The notes: a model not told the origin generated them from the letters alone. Positions 25,717 through 35,050 are shown, counted from the first letter of the stretch. The stretch is DNA of 64,000 nt from Anaerohalosphaeraceae bacterium (GCA_035378985.1 DAOSUR010000003.1:62001-126000), one strand, 5' to 3'. Numbers and translations: made by a program.

Positions 25717-26376
25717 TTATCGCCCCCGCTGCCCATCCCAGAGCATCACCTGGAGCCGCCCCGAAAAAGAAAACCCCGTCTTCAGACAAGACTCCGCGAT
25801 CCACAGGGCCTTCTGAAGATACTCGGTCCGATTTGATGCCTGCGGCATCAGATAGACTTTGTACGGCTCCACAGTCCCCAGTGTTTCCAGACACACCGCA
25901 ATCTCATCGAGGTCGTCAGGCCGATCCACAACAAACTTGAGCTGATAATCATAGTCTTTCAGAAGCTTTTTGATTTCATCAGGACGGAACCATTCCTTTG
26001 GTCCGCCGGCATTAGACAGCTTCGGACTAATACTCATCAAATCACAGGCAAGCCCTCTGATAGAGCGAATTCCCGATGTTTCAATGGTGATATGACGGCC
26101 CTTTCTTGCAAGCTTTCCGACTAACTCTTCCAAATCCGGATGCACCATCGGCTCGCCGCCTGTGATAACAAGATACGGTGTGTCGTAATTGGAAATCTCC
26201 TTCTCAACATCCTCGATTTCAAATTCACGGCCCGCTTTATAATCCCAAGCGTACTTTGTATCGCACCACCGGCAGCGCAAAGGACAACCTGATAAACGGA
26301 CAAATACACTCGGAATTCCAGAAAGACGGCCTTCCCCCTGAAGTGAGTAAAAGATCTCGCTAATCTGTATCTTCAA
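25717..26376 (-). CDS. queE: 7-carboxy-7-deazaguanine synthase QueE, 219 aa
   Basis: QueE is a radical-SAM enzyme that contracts 6-carboxy-tetrahydropterin to 7-carboxy-7-deazaguanine in the queuosine/preQ1 pathway. The opening ISEIFYSLQGEG, the cluster motif Cys31-x3-Cys35-x2-Cys38 in SGCPLRCRWCD, and VITGGEPMVHPDLEEL are diagnostic. Length is normal. The start appears to be TTG, because the codon before it is a stop (TAA) and no ATG lies near. No other queuosine gene is in the window. It lies between two tRNA genes, which is probably accidental although its product modifies tRNAs. Confidence 0.95.
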   Translation of the reverse strand: MKIQISEIFYSLQGEGRLSGIPSVFVRLSGCPLRCRWCDTKYAWDYKAGREFEIEDVEKEISNYDTPYLVITGGEPMVHPDLEELVGKLARKGRHITIETSGIRSIRGLACDLMSISPKLSNAGGPKEWFRPDEIKKLLKDYDYQLKFVVDRPDDLDEIAVCLETLGTVEPYKVYLMPQASNRTEYLQKALWIAESCLKTGFSFSGRLQVMLWDGQRGR

Positions 26377-26419
26377 TTATCTGCTCAATGACATACAAAA
26401 TGCAATTTGTGTACAGGAA

Positions 26420-26510
26420 CGGAGAGGGCGGGATTCGAACCCGCGGTACGGGCTTGCGCCCGTACGACGGTTTAGCAAACCGTTGCCTTCAGCCTCTCGG
26501 CCACCTCTCC
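26420..26510 (-). tRNA. tRNA-Ser (anticodon GCT)
   Basis: Acceptor GGAGAGG pairs with CCTCTCC, discriminator G at 26420. The anticodon arm ACGGT-TTGCTAA-ACCGT gives GCT. A long GC-rich variable arm (GTACGGGCGCAAGCCCGTAC) and GGTTCGAATCC T-arm fit tRNA-Ser. CCA is not encoded. The gap 26377-26710 otherwise contains only the promoter at 26635-26663. Confidence 0.96.
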
Positions 26511-26634
26511 CGTCGTCGCCAACCACATTTATCGCCTGAACTTATCAGCCGTTCTAAAACTTTTCAAGTACAATCCCCTCAAAACCACCTTTTTCTTAAC
26601 TTTTTCAACCCTTCAACCTATTAATTTTATTCTA

Positions 26635-26663
26635 TTGACCCCCTTCTAAATTGCCGATATACT
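26635..26663 (+). promoter_or_regulatory. Promoter of the Wza-like export gene
   Basis: TTGACC (26635-26640), a spacer of exactly 17 bases and TATACT (26658-26663). Transcription would begin near 26670, about 40 bases before the ATG at 26711; GAAAGGG precedes that ATG. Confidence 0.7.
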
Positions 26664-26710
26664 CTCAAAGGTTAGGAGTCTTGCCATAAGTCAAAAGAAA
26701 GGGTAATTTT

Positions 26711-27448
26711 ATGAAATCCGACAAATTGAATCTTATACTCTCTATCCTCGTTTCTCTTTCCTTGACGGGCTGTTTTTCGTCACGTCCGGAAGATATTCAA
26801 GCGTTTCAATTCCCGAATGAGACCGAAGTTACGATGGACGAATACATCCTCCAGCCGCCGGACTCCGTCACGATTATCAGCACAAAAATCCCGCTTCTTC
26901 GGGGAGCTGAAACCTCACCGGGGCTTACACAGGTTATTAAGCCCGACGGCACAATTTCCCTCGAAGACATTGGACAAATCCCGGTAGCCGGCAAAACTCC
27001 CCGTCAGGTTGCCGACATCATTGCCCAGAAATTGTCTGCTCTTTACAAACTGGCCGGTGAGTATCCGATTGATGTTCAAGTCGTCAACCGAAGCAAATTT
27101 TATTATGTAATCGGACAGGTAGAGAGACCGGGAGCATATACTTATACCGGACGGGATACGGCTCTTCAGGCCATTGCCAAAGCCGTTCCTACCAATCTTG
27201 CCTGGGAGGAAAAAGTTCAGGTGATTCGTCCTGCCAAAGCCCCATCAGAACGTTCGCTGGTCTTTGCGCTGAATTTCAAGAAAATGGCGGAACAGGGACA
27301 AATGAACCAAAATGTGCTATTGGAAGCAGGGGATGTTATCTACGTGCCGCCGACAATTCTGGCCTCTATCGGCCTGACCGTTCAGGAAATCGTAGGACCG
27401 ATTTTTACCGGCGGAAGCGCATACCGTGTTCTGAATCCGAGCAACTAA
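26711..27448 (+). CDS. Wza-like polysaccharide export lipoprotein, 245 aa
   Basis: A lipoprotein signal peptide ends in LSLTGC, with the Cys as lipidation site. A polysaccharide export (Poly_export) domain follows from about residue 40 to 125 (YILQPPDSVTIIS, VIKPDGTISLEDIGQIPVAG) and an SLBB domain from about 128 (YYVIGQVERPGAYTYTGRDT). The family forms the outer-membrane channel for exopolysaccharide. At 245 residues it is shorter than enteric Wza and has only one clear SLBB domain, as in many EpsE-type proteins of exosortase loci. The Wzz/BY-kinase partner is encoded at 36669-38960 on the opposite strand. It is the first gene of a small rightward unit. Confidence 0.93.
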   Translation: MKSDKLNLILSILVSLSLTGCFSSRPEDIQAFQFPNETEVTMDEYILQPPDSVTIISTKIPLLRGAETSPGLTQVIKPDGTISLEDIGQIPVAGKTPRQVADIIAQKLSALYKLAGEYPIDVQVVNRSKFYYVIGQVERPGAYTYTGRDTALQAIAKAVPTNLAWEEKVQVIRPAKAPSERSLVFALNFKKMAEQGQMNQNVLLEAGDVIYVPPTILASIGLTVQEIVGPIFTGGSAYRVLNPSN

Positions 27449-27501
27449 GAGAAATGGAGTTGTCTTAGCTGCACAAACAAAAGACAACAAAACCATTTGA
27501 T

Positions 27502-28341
27502 ATGAAGTTGCGCATTCTGTTGAAATTCCTTCATGTTGCCGGAACAGTCTGGCTGACTGTGTGTGCCGCCTTCCTGCTCATTCTCTCTCTCCGGCAGGCC
27601 GGGGCCGGATGGTGGCTGGTTTTCTCCGTAAGCGGCTTTTCAGGCATTGCTTTTCTTCTCCTGATGAGCGTCTATCTTTTTGCCCTCTTCCGCGGGGTTA
27701 CACGAAAACAGCTGATCAAAGAGCATCCTTTGACCTCCTCAGGGTTTTATCTTTTATTCTATGATGTCTGCCCTCTTTTAGGAACACTGGCAGGACTGGT
27801 TTCAGCAGGAGCTGCGGCATCGACAGTACCGCTGGAATGGCTGAGTTTCGCCGCTGAAGGGGCCTTGGCAATGACTTTTTTAGTCTGGATTGTCGGAGAT
27901 CCTTTGCTTGGACTGATTGAGACCTTTCTGCCTGCCTGTGCAGCAGCCCGCCGTGAACGCCTGACTGCAGAATCACAAATGCGGATGCAACGAGAAGAAA
28001 ATCGACGCCGGCTGCTCGAGCAAGTCCGTCTGTCCTGCCAAACCGAACAAGCCCGGTGGGAGCAGGAACTGCTGCCGATGGCACAAAGACTGCTCGCGGC
28101 TCTCGAGCAGACCAACCCCGGGCTGCACCTTCGTCAGGAATCTATTGAAATCGGCGCATATGCATGGCAAAAGGGCGGCGTGAACTGCATGCAGATTCTT
28201 CTGCGCTTAGTCAACCGGCTCTTGCAGGAAAAAGGGATGTCTCCGCTTCCGCATCTGGCATTCTGGTGGGACGGCATCGGAACCTGGCGAAAACCCTCCC
28301 TCAGTGAATCTCTGTTGCATAAAACAAAAAATCCTTGCTGA
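27502..28341 (+). CDS. Membrane protein of unknown function, 279 aa
   Basis: I do not recognise this family. Four hydrophobic helices occupy about residues 8-31, 38-63, 85-110 and 115-140. They are followed by a charged coiled coil (about 150-200, ARRERLTAESQMRMQREENR) and a soluble C-terminal part of about 80 residues. There is no signal peptide cleavage site. The gene follows the Wza-like gene by 53 bases and precedes a secreted beta-helix protein, so a role in polysaccharide or surface-protein export is possible but not shown. The ribosome binding site is weak. Confidence 0.7.
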   Translation: MKLRILLKFLHVAGTVWLTVCAAFLLILSLRQAGAGWWLVFSVSGFSGIAFLLLMSVYLFALFRGVTRKQLIKEHPLTSSGFYLLFYDVCPLLGTLAGLVSAGAAASTVPLEWLSFAAEGALAMTFLVWIVGDPLLGLIETFLPACAAARRERLTAESQMRMQREENRRRLLEQVRLSCQTEQARWEQELLPMAQRLLAALEQTNPGLHLRQESIEIGAYAWQKGGVNCMQILLRLVNRLLQEKGMSPLPHLAFWWDGIGTWRKPSLSESLLHKTKNPC

Positions 28342-28355
28342 GATTCGGAGATATT

Positions 28356-29783
28356 GTGAAAAAACAACTTTGGGCAATTTTTATTCTGGCCGGTTTTTCA
28401 AGAGGTGCGGATTGGTATGTGGCTCCGGCCGGCTCCTCCTCGCCAGACGGCTCTCGAGAGCATCCGTTTGCTTTCATCCAGCAGGCCCTCGATACAGCCC
28501 AATCCGGCGACCGCATTATCCTTCAGCCGGGAATTTATTCGGGTCCAGGGAACGCCAATCTCAATCCGCAAGGAAAAATCCTGACTATCCAGAGTATTGA
28601 CCCTGAAAATCTTGATGTTGTGGTCTCCACAATTATTGACCCCAACGGCCTTGAACGGGGTTTTGTCTTCAATCACAATGAAACTCCTCAATTTATCCTC
28701 CAGGGCTTTACTCTCCGAAATGCAAGGTGTCGTCAGGAAGATGAGTTCCCTCATGGTGCAGGCATATTCTGTTCGGAATCCAGTCCTACAATCCGATTCT
28801 GCATCTTTGAAAACTGTGCGGCTGAGGATGGATGGGGCGGGGCCTTTTACGGCGAATTCTGCAATACCGCATTCACGCACTGTTTGCTGGCATGCAACAA
28901 AGGCCGTTACGGCGGAGCCATAGCCGCCAATCTTGAAAGCGCAATTTCGCTCAATCACTGCACCGTCTCCGGCAACAAAGCTTTATTTGCCGGCGGGGCG
29001 ATTGTCTGCGACTTTGAATCATCCATTTCTTTACGCAATTCGATTCTGTTCTTCAACGAAATTGAATTCCCCAATGGGCAGGGATTTCAAATCGAACTCC
29101 GCAGTTCTTCTCTTTCGATTTCCTACAGCAACATCGCTGACGGTCCCGGAGATATAAGAGCTGATAGGGAGTCCTTCCTTGCTTATGGAAAAGGCATTCT
29201 CCACCTTGACCCTTATTTTGTCTTCTTTGAACCTGGAGCTCCTTTCGAACAACTAAATTTCCGCTTAAAAAGCCGTTGGGGACGCTGGAATCCATTGACT
29301 CGTTCTTGGGTTCGTGATTTCTCCACAAGCCCCTGCATTGATGCCGGAGATCCGAACGAAATATGGCTGAATGAACCCTGGCCGAACGGAAAACGAGTCA
29401 ACCTCGGCTTTTATGGGGGAACCAATCAGGCATCCCTGTCCGGCAATCCCGCCGATTTTAACATCGATGGGATTGTTAATCTTTCAGATCTGTCTGAACT
29501 GCTTGAACTGTGGCTGAATGATTCTCTTTCAGGCATTTATGATTTATCTCAGGACGGCCGAATCGATTTGGAAGACTTCGAACAGTTCACGGGTCATTGG
29601 TTTCAAAAATCCAAAAGCATTGCCGATTTCGATGAGGACGGGGATGTTGACTTGAATGATCTCTCTGCTTTTTCAGAATATTGGCTCCAGACAGGAACTG
29701 TCGGGCAAGATTTGAACCAAGATGGAATCGTGGATTTGCAGGATCTTGCCTTATTCACCTATGAATGGCTTTGGGAAATCTGA
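28356..29783 (+). CDS. Secreted beta-helix protein with two dockerins, 475 aa
   Basis: The start is taken as GTG at 28356, because GGAG lies 5 bases upstream and the product begins with a signal peptide (KKQLWAIFILAGFSRG). It overlaps nothing but lies only 14 bases after the membrane protein gene. Residues 20-330 form a right-handed beta-helix like pectate lyases and planctomycete choice-of-anchor proteins (DWYVAPAGSSSPDGSREHPF, RGFVFNHNETPQFILQGFTL). No lyase catalytic residues could be placed. The C-terminus has four dockerin-type repeats, each with an Asp-rich loop, for example DFNIDGIVNLSDLSELLELW and DLNQDGIVDLQDLALFTYEW, making two complete dockerins. Confidence 0.85.
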   Translation: MKKQLWAIFILAGFSRGADWYVAPAGSSSPDGSREHPFAFIQQALDTAQSGDRIILQPGIYSGPGNANLNPQGKILTIQSIDPENLDVVVSTIIDPNGLERGFVFNHNETPQFILQGFTLRNARCRQEDEFPHGAGIFCSESSPTIRFCIFENCAAEDGWGGAFYGEFCNTAFTHCLLACNKGRYGGAIAANLESAISLNHCTVSGNKALFAGGAIVCDFESSISLRNSILFFNEIEFPNGQGFQIELRSSSLSISYSNIADGPGDIRADRESFLAYGKGILHLDPYFVFFEPGAPFEQLNFRLKSRWGRWNPLTRSWVRDFSTSPCIDAGDPNEIWLNEPWPNGKRVNLGFYGGTNQASLSGNPADFNIDGIVNLSDLSELLELWLNDSLSGIYDLSQDGRIDLEDFEQFTGHWFQKSKSIADFDEDGDVDLNDLSAFSEYWLQTGTVGQDLNQDGIVDLQDLALFTYEWLWEI

Positions 29784-29807
29784 AAAGATTAGAGGTATTT
29801 AAAAAAT

Positions 29808-29834
29808 TATGGAGAGTCCTTTCGACTCTCCATA
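29808..29834 (-). terminator. Terminator of the PEP-CTERM-like gene at 29907-30500
   Basis: A perfect 11-base stem (29808-29818 with 29824-29834) with a 5-base loop; on the minus strand it is followed by AATTTTTTAAA. A second hairpin, CCGGCTG/CAGCCGG, lies at 29851-29875. Both may also stop transcription from the beta-helix gene. Confidence 0.75.
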
Positions 29835-29906
29835 TGTATGAGTCTACCTTCCGGCTGTTTCAAAAAATCAGCCGGGTAATAGATTCAAAAACAGTTCACA
29901 CCCGCC

Positions 29907-30500
29907 TTACAGGGACTTGCGGGTTCTCAACCATCCAACCAAAACCAACCCGAACGAACTGAGCATAACCGCAGCCGGTGCCGGTACAACTGTCGCCGGA
30001 GGTGTATAGGTCCGAACGCTGAAGGAAATTCCCTTGTTGTAATAATGGCAATCAGGATCCAGACCAAACATAATTCTGCCGTTTGCCCCATACGTATTCA
30101 GCACGGCCAGCTGATCGGCATTGAAACTGATTACCAAGTCCTTTGTCTTGTTCCACTCTTCGGGATCATTCCAATCAATCAAAAGAATACCTTTGTTCTT
30201 GAAATAATCCCCTCCGCCCTGACCGTCCCAGTACCGTTTCAAACCAAGCGGGCCTTCATCAATCAGATGAACATACAGATGGTCTTTTTCCACTCGCCAG
30301 TTGTAAATATCTGTGAAGGTTAACACCGCTTCCACAATTGGTTTGTCCGTCGTGTTAAAACCCAGATCAATACCCCATGTGTAGGCATAATAATGATCTA
30401 AATCAAACACATCCGGGACCGGCGGAACAAATACGGCATCAGCCAATACTGCTCCGCTAAGCAAGACAAAAGTTGTAAGAATAATCGCTCCTTTTTTCAT
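29907..30500 (-). CDS. PEP-CTERM-like surface protein with a VPAP sorting tail, 197 aa
   Basis: A signal peptide (MKKGAIILTTFVLLSGAVLA) leads into a small beta-sandwich domain (YTWGIDLGFNTTDKP, with DHLYVHLIDEG). The C-terminus is VPAPAAVMLSSFGLVLVGWL followed by RTRKSL: a PEP-CTERM arrangement in which the PEP motif reads PAP. Such VPAP variants occur in planctomycetes and are probably still exosortase substrates. GGGAAAACAATT precedes the ATG. The gene has its own promoter at 30747-30775 and terminator at 29808-29834 and is the PEP-CTERM gene nearest the exosortase. Confidence 0.82.
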   Translation of the reverse strand: MKKGAIILTTFVLLSGAVLADAVFVPPVPDVFDLDHYYAYTWGIDLGFNTTDKPIVEAVLTFTDIYNWRVEKDHLYVHLIDEGPLGLKRYWDGQGGGDYFKNKGILLIDWNDPEEWNKTKDLVISFNADQLAVLNTYGANGRIMFGLDPDCHYYNKGISFSVRTYTPPATVVPAPAAVMLSSFGLVLVGWLRTRKSL

Positions 30501-30746
30501 AATTGTTTTCCCTTTCTAAAATAAACTTTTTGACCTATCTTTTTATGATTCCTTAAAACATTCTTAAGGCAGAATTACTCTACCACAGATTAGGGGAAAA
30601 CATCAGAATGACCTCTTTGAAGAACCCAACTCCTTGCAAACTCCCCACCCCGCTGCAAAAGAGTTTTCTCCGCTCCGGTATTCCTATGTTTTCTCCGCCT
30701 CAATTATCAAAATGCTTTGAACCTCAAAGCACTTTAACATGCCCTT

Positions 30747-30775
30747 ACTATACCAACCCCCCCAAAAAAAGTCAA
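30747..30775 (-). promoter_or_regulatory. Promoter of the VPAP-tail protein gene, with a long leader
   Basis: On the minus strand TTGACT (30770-30775), a 17-base spacer and TATAGT (30747-30752). The leader to the ATG at 30500 would be about 240 bases and contains two small inverted repeats, GCTTTGA/TCAAAGC at 30714-30730 and CCTTAA/TTAAGG at 30551-30569. Apart from these, the 375-base gap 30501-30875 shows no gene. Confidence 0.6.
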
Positions 30776-30875
30776 TCTTATTTCTTTTTATTCAGCCAAA
30801 CGAGTATTCCCTACACTGGATAGACTATGTCTGCATATTGTTTAAATTTTTTTCTCGACACTATAACTCCATTTC

Positions 30876-33800
30876 TTAAAATAAGTTAGGAAACTTTCGC
30901 AGTTCATCTAACTGACCCTCTGTCAGAACCGGATTCTGCTGATTCCATCTCTCGACCTCCGCAGACAGCTTCATTGCTTCTTCTTTTTTCCCGAGATTGA
31001 TAAGTGTCTTAACAAGACGAAAACCGGTTTTGACCCTCTCAGGAGAGAACGGCGGGAAATTCTGAATCGCACTTTCAAAATCTTCTCGGGCCTTAACATA
31101 ATCGCCCAGCTGAAAATAGATCTCACCCCGTGTATCGAGCAAATCCGCGTTTTTTGGCTGAATCGTCAAACCTTTATTGGCCCATTGAAGGGCTTCCTGC
31201 GGCAGCCGATTCTGGTGGAATAAAATCCACGCAAGATTATTCATAACAGTTGCTTTGTCAGCATCATCCAACAGATTTTCCTGCACCAGCAAATCTCGAT
31301 AAATCTGTTCAGCCGTTCCGTACTGCTGCCAATAATGGTAAAGTTTGGCCAAAGCCAGCATCAGCTGCGGATGTTTCGGATAACGGGTCAGCAGAGTCTG
31401 AAGACAATCGGAAGCTGTTTGATGTCCTTTGGGGTCCGAATCCACTCCCATCTGAAGACAAAAACGGGCTGCTGTATCCGGAAGAGAAGGAATTTGGTCA
31501 GAATACCTCTCAAACAAATCTCTCAGCAGAGACCATTGTTTATCCTGGACCAAAAGCGCCGCCCATTTCTGAAAAACCAGCAACGGGTCTTTTCCTTCCT
31601 TCATTTCTTGGTCAAACAGCTGCGAGGCCTGCTCCGACCGCCCGCTCTGGTAAAGAAGAATAAGATAAAGGACCCGAAATGAAGGATCCGGCGATTTCGA
31701 GCGGTTTAAGTGTGCCTGCAAAAGAGATTCGGCATCCTGAAACCGTTTTGCCCGTAGAAGAGTTTCTGCATACTGAGCCGCTATACGTTCATCGTTTGGA
31801 AACCGCTGATATAAATCCTGCAAAGTTGGAAGTGCCAAGTGCCCTCCGCGTATCCCCTCCAGACGTGCCTTCAGCAAAAGAAGGGGTTTGCTTTCGGGGA
31901 AAAACTCCAGCCCTCGAAGAAGACAATCCATCGCCCGGCCAGTCTGTCCGTTTCGCAGATACCAATCCGCCAGCGTAGCCCAGCCGGCCTCGAGGCGGGG
32001 GTATTCATTCAGAAGCTGGTTTAATAGGGTTTCGCCCTCTTCTGCAGAGGAGGCGGTATTTTCCGCCAGAAGCATCTGGGCCTTCAGCAAAAGAAGCAGA
32101 GGGTCTTTGGGGTCAGCTGACAGAGATTTTTCAAGAAGAGCACTAACAGTTTTCCGCCGCTGCGGATCTCTCGCATATACCAGAACGGCTTTTCGCAAAA
32201 CCGCCGAATCCTCCGGAAATTCCTGCACCGCCTTATCCATGGTTTCAACAGCCGCCTGGAGCCGATTCAAACTGACAAATAAATCTGCCGCAAGGAGGTA
32301 ATTTTCCCGGGAAGAACCGGATTCTCTCAGCAGAGTCCTGACATCTTCTTCGGCTTCCTCCATTCGGCCAATCTGCATACGCGTCATCGCTCGTAAAGCG
32401 TATAAACGCGGCTCCGGATGCTCGGCAATCGCTTCATCACAAATCTGAACAGCCCCTTGGGGATTGTTCCGGCGGAGCGCCAGTTCAACCCTGGCGGCGA
32501 TCACCGGCAGAGAAAATGTCTCTGGCTCCTGCAATTGATGAATGCATTGTTCAGCTTCATCAAGCTGATTTTGATAAAGATACATCAGAGCCAGGGATAA
32601 TTTAAGATTCTGATCATCCGGAGATTTCTTGATCATTTCTCGAAGGATTTCCGTAGCCGGCCCGAACTTGCCCTGCTGAATCAGACGATGGACCTCCAGT
32701 CGTGACAAACGCGGATCGCGGAGTCCCCGGCGGGCCGCCTCCTGAAGAACGGCTTCCGCTGCCTTGTATTCCTGCGCTCGATACATTGCCGCTACGGCGG
32801 AAACCACCAGCTCCAAGTTGTCCATATCTCGCGCTAATGCATTTTGGTATTCCTGAACGGCCAGTGTCAGATTGCCGGCCGACTCGTGAACGGAAGCCAA
32901 AAGAATCCGGCTGTCTATATCATCCGGATAACTGCGAAGAACTGTACTCAGAAGCGAAACAATCTGCGAATAGTCCCTGTGAATCTCTCCCCGTTCATAC
33001 AGCAGGCGCGCCTGCTCATACCGCCATTGACGTCCTTGTTCGCCTTCTATACTTTTAATCTCCTCAATCCATTTTTGAAGACGCTCTATTTCTTCCGTTC
33101 GGCGGGTCCAGTCAATCAGGCGCCGTCGGATGGAAATCTCTGATGGAAATTGCTTGGCCAAAGCAGAAAGAATCTCTGCTCCTTCCTGAGTCCACCCTTG
33201 CAGAAAAAGCACTTCCGCACGCCACGTATTCAGCGTTTTTTGCTGTTCTTTGGAAAAAGAATCCAGAGGCAGAGCATTCAAAAAAGCGGCAGCTTTCTCA
33301 TACTCTTTGTTTTGAATCGTAAAGACAACCCATTTTTGAATCGGCTCCAAAGAGTTCGGATATTCTCGACAAAGCTCCTCCAGCATCTGACGGGCCTGTT
33401 CCAATTGTCCCTTGGCCCTGAGAAGTTCACATTCAAGGATACGAAGTTTAAGGGTTGGACCTCCCTGTTTTTTAAGCTGTTCCAGTTCTGTTTCCGCCTC
33501 GTTTAGCTGTCCGGTTTCAATCCATAAGCCGAGCTGTTCTAACAAAAGCGAGGGCTCCTCCTGGGCTACAGACCTTAATTCTTGAGCGATTTTTTCCCGC
33601 TCGGAAGATTGCCCAGACTCCTGAACCTGACGAAAGCGGACAGTCAGCCATATCTTCCGATATTCCAGATTATCCGGCTGCTTTCGCAGGGCCTGCCGAA
33701 TATGATCCGCCGCTTCAGACCACCGCCCTTCCTTCAGGCACCAGCGAGCCAGAAGGGCATGAGCCTGGGTATGGTCGGGAAACCGCAGCAGCACCGTTCG

Positions 33801-35024
33801 CAGATGCTGAATAGCCGCTAACGGGTCTCCAATTTCCATCAAGGCCTGCGCCAATCGAATGGAAGCATCCGGACCGGCGGAAGCAGAGGATAATTTCCGC
33901 CAAATCGATACAGCCGCCGGCCAATCTCCTTTGGCCTGCGCCAAGACTCCCTGCAGATATAAAATCAGCTCCGGCTCTTCCTTCCTCTCCGTCATTTGCC
34001 GGATGATGCTCTCTGCCTGTTCCCACTGACGGGCCTGAATAAAAAGTTCTGCAGCTGTTGTCAGGAAGTCATAGGGGTCCGGCTGCAAAGTCGCCATCCC
34101 CTCCTGAGCCACGCGAATCATCTCCTCCTCGCTGCCGAGCCGTACGGCCCATTGGGCCCACAAAAGCCATATAGACAAATCGTTTGACTCTTCCGCCTGC
34201 AGCGATTCTAACAGTCTCCTCGTCTCCTCCAATCGCCCGGCCGCCAGATAAACTGACGCCATTTGCATCCTTTGCTGCCGTGTCTGAAGCGGCAGAGATT
34301 CAGCTTTCTGAATATCCGCCGCGGCCTCTGCCGCCTGCCGATTTTGGAGGATATATTGAGCCCGGTATAAATAGGCTGCCGGATCATTTGGATTGGCATT
34401 CACCCCGGCTGTCAGCCACTCCAAAGGTGTTTTGCCTGCCGATTCGGCATCTTGCTGTGCCAGCTGAGCCAGCAGAAGATAGGCCTGAAGACAGTCCGGA
34501 TGTTTTTCAAGCACCTGTTCAAGACGCCGCCGGGCTGCCGCAAATTGACCGCGCTGCAGGACGGCCTGTGCGGCATAGCAGGCAATTTCCGGACTATCCT
34601 GCCGCTCCAGAAAGGACTCGGCCAGACGCTGGGCCTCCGCCGGATCAGTCCGGACATAGAATTCAATCAGCCGTCGGCGAACCTCATCGTTTTCTTCCAG
34701 CCGAAGAATCTGGTGATAGGCACGCAGGGCCTGTTCAATATAACTGCGTGACAGCGGTCGCCGATTCATCTGAGCTTCCGCATATTTTAAAAGAATGGCC
34801 GTATCCTGTCTGGGTTGTATCGCCGCCAGATAATTGCCCAAATGAACAGCCGCAGACTCCCACTGCTTCTTCTCAAAAGCAGCCAGTCCCCTCTGAAGCC
34901 CGCGCTGAGCACGCAAATGTTTATTCCAGTACCATAGCCCCCCTACCGTCAGCATTCCGGCGGTCAGCGCAAAGACAACAACGAACAAAAAACCCCAATT
35001 AATCCGGCCAGGTCTTCTAAACAT
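30876..35024 (-). CDS. Giant membrane-anchored TPR protein (PrsT-like), 1382 aa
   Basis: One transmembrane helix at about residues 12-33 is followed by more than 25 tetratricopeptide-type helical hairpins covering the rest of the protein (for example ALRAYHQILRLEENDEVRRR and ALQWANKGLTIQPKNADLLD near the end). TPR proteins of this kind (PrsT) belong to exosortase/PEP-CTERM loci with EpsH-type exosortase; this one is longer than the usual 900 residues. It probably acts as a periplasmic scaffold for polysaccharide export or protein sorting. It is the last gene of the leftward operon, 26 bases after the phosphoglycosyl transferase. Confidence 0.88.
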   Translation of the reverse strand: MFRRPGRINWGFLFVVVFALTAGMLTVGGLWYWNKHLRAQRGLQRGLAAFEKKQWESAAVHLGNYLAAIQPRQDTAILLKYAEAQMNRRPLSRSYIEQALRAYHQILRLEENDEVRRRLIEFYVRTDPAEAQRLAESFLERQDSPEIACYAAQAVLQRGQFAAARRRLEQVLEKHPDCLQAYLLLAQLAQQDAESAGKTPLEWLTAGVNANPNDPAAYLYRAQYILQNRQAAEAAADIQKAESLPLQTRQQRMQMASVYLAAGRLEETRRLLESLQAEESNDLSIWLLWAQWAVRLGSEEEMIRVAQEGMATLQPDPYDFLTTAAELFIQARQWEQAESIIRQMTERKEEPELILYLQGVLAQAKGDWPAAVSIWRKLSSASAGPDASIRLAQALMEIGDPLAAIQHLRTVLLRFPDHTQAHALLARWCLKEGRWSEAADHIRQALRKQPDNLEYRKIWLTVRFRQVQESGQSSEREKIAQELRSVAQEEPSLLLEQLGLWIETGQLNEAETELEQLKKQGGPTLKLRILECELLRAKGQLEQARQMLEELCREYPNSLEPIQKWVVFTIQNKEYEKAAAFLNALPLDSFSKEQQKTLNTWRAEVLFLQGWTQEGAEILSALAKQFPSEISIRRRLIDWTRRTEEIERLQKWIEEIKSIEGEQGRQWRYEQARLLYERGEIHRDYSQIVSLLSTVLRSYPDDIDSRILLASVHESAGNLTLAVQEYQNALARDMDNLELVVSAVAAMYRAQEYKAAEAVLQEAARRGLRDPRLSRLEVHRLIQQGKFGPATEILREMIKKSPDDQNLKLSLALMYLYQNQLDEAEQCIHQLQEPETFSLPVIAARVELALRRNNPQGAVQICDEAIAEHPEPRLYALRAMTRMQIGRMEEAEEDVRTLLRESGSSRENYLLAADLFVSLNRLQAAVETMDKAVQEFPEDSAVLRKAVLVYARDPQRRKTVSALLEKSLSADPKDPLLLLLKAQMLLAENTASSAEEGETLLNQLLNEYPRLEAGWATLADWYLRNGQTGRAMDCLLRGLEFFPESKPLLLLKARLEGIRGGHLALPTLQDLYQRFPNDERIAAQYAETLLRAKRFQDAESLLQAHLNRSKSPDPSFRVLYLILLYQSGRSEQASQLFDQEMKEGKDPLLVFQKWAALLVQDKQWSLLRDLFERYSDQIPSLPDTAARFCLQMGVDSDPKGHQTASDCLQTLLTRYPKHPQLMLALAKLYHYWQQYGTAEQIYRDLLVQENLLDDADKATVMNNLAWILFHQNRLPQEALQWANKGLTIQPKNADLLDTRGEIYFQLGDYVKAREDFESAIQNFPPFSPERVKTGFRLVKTLINLGKKEEAMKLSAEVERWNQQNPVLTEGQLDELRKFPNLF

Positions 35025-35050
35025 TCAGACTCCCTTTCTTGACTCCCAAA

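Noticed and set aside
24627..26510. tRNA genes flanking queE as a possible integration site or island border
   Set aside because: No integrase, no direct repeat of a tRNA end and no change in gene character at the tRNAs.
26388..26624. Plus-strand reading frame across tRNA-Ser
   Set aside because: It is the antisense of the tRNA; the translation (GGIRTRGTGLRPYDG) is a well-known artefact of such regions.
30608..30823. Plus-strand reading frame of 71 codons in the gap before the TPR gene
   Set aside because: Low-complexity, proline- and serine-rich translation, no ribosome binding site, and it covers the minus-strand promoter at 30747-30775.
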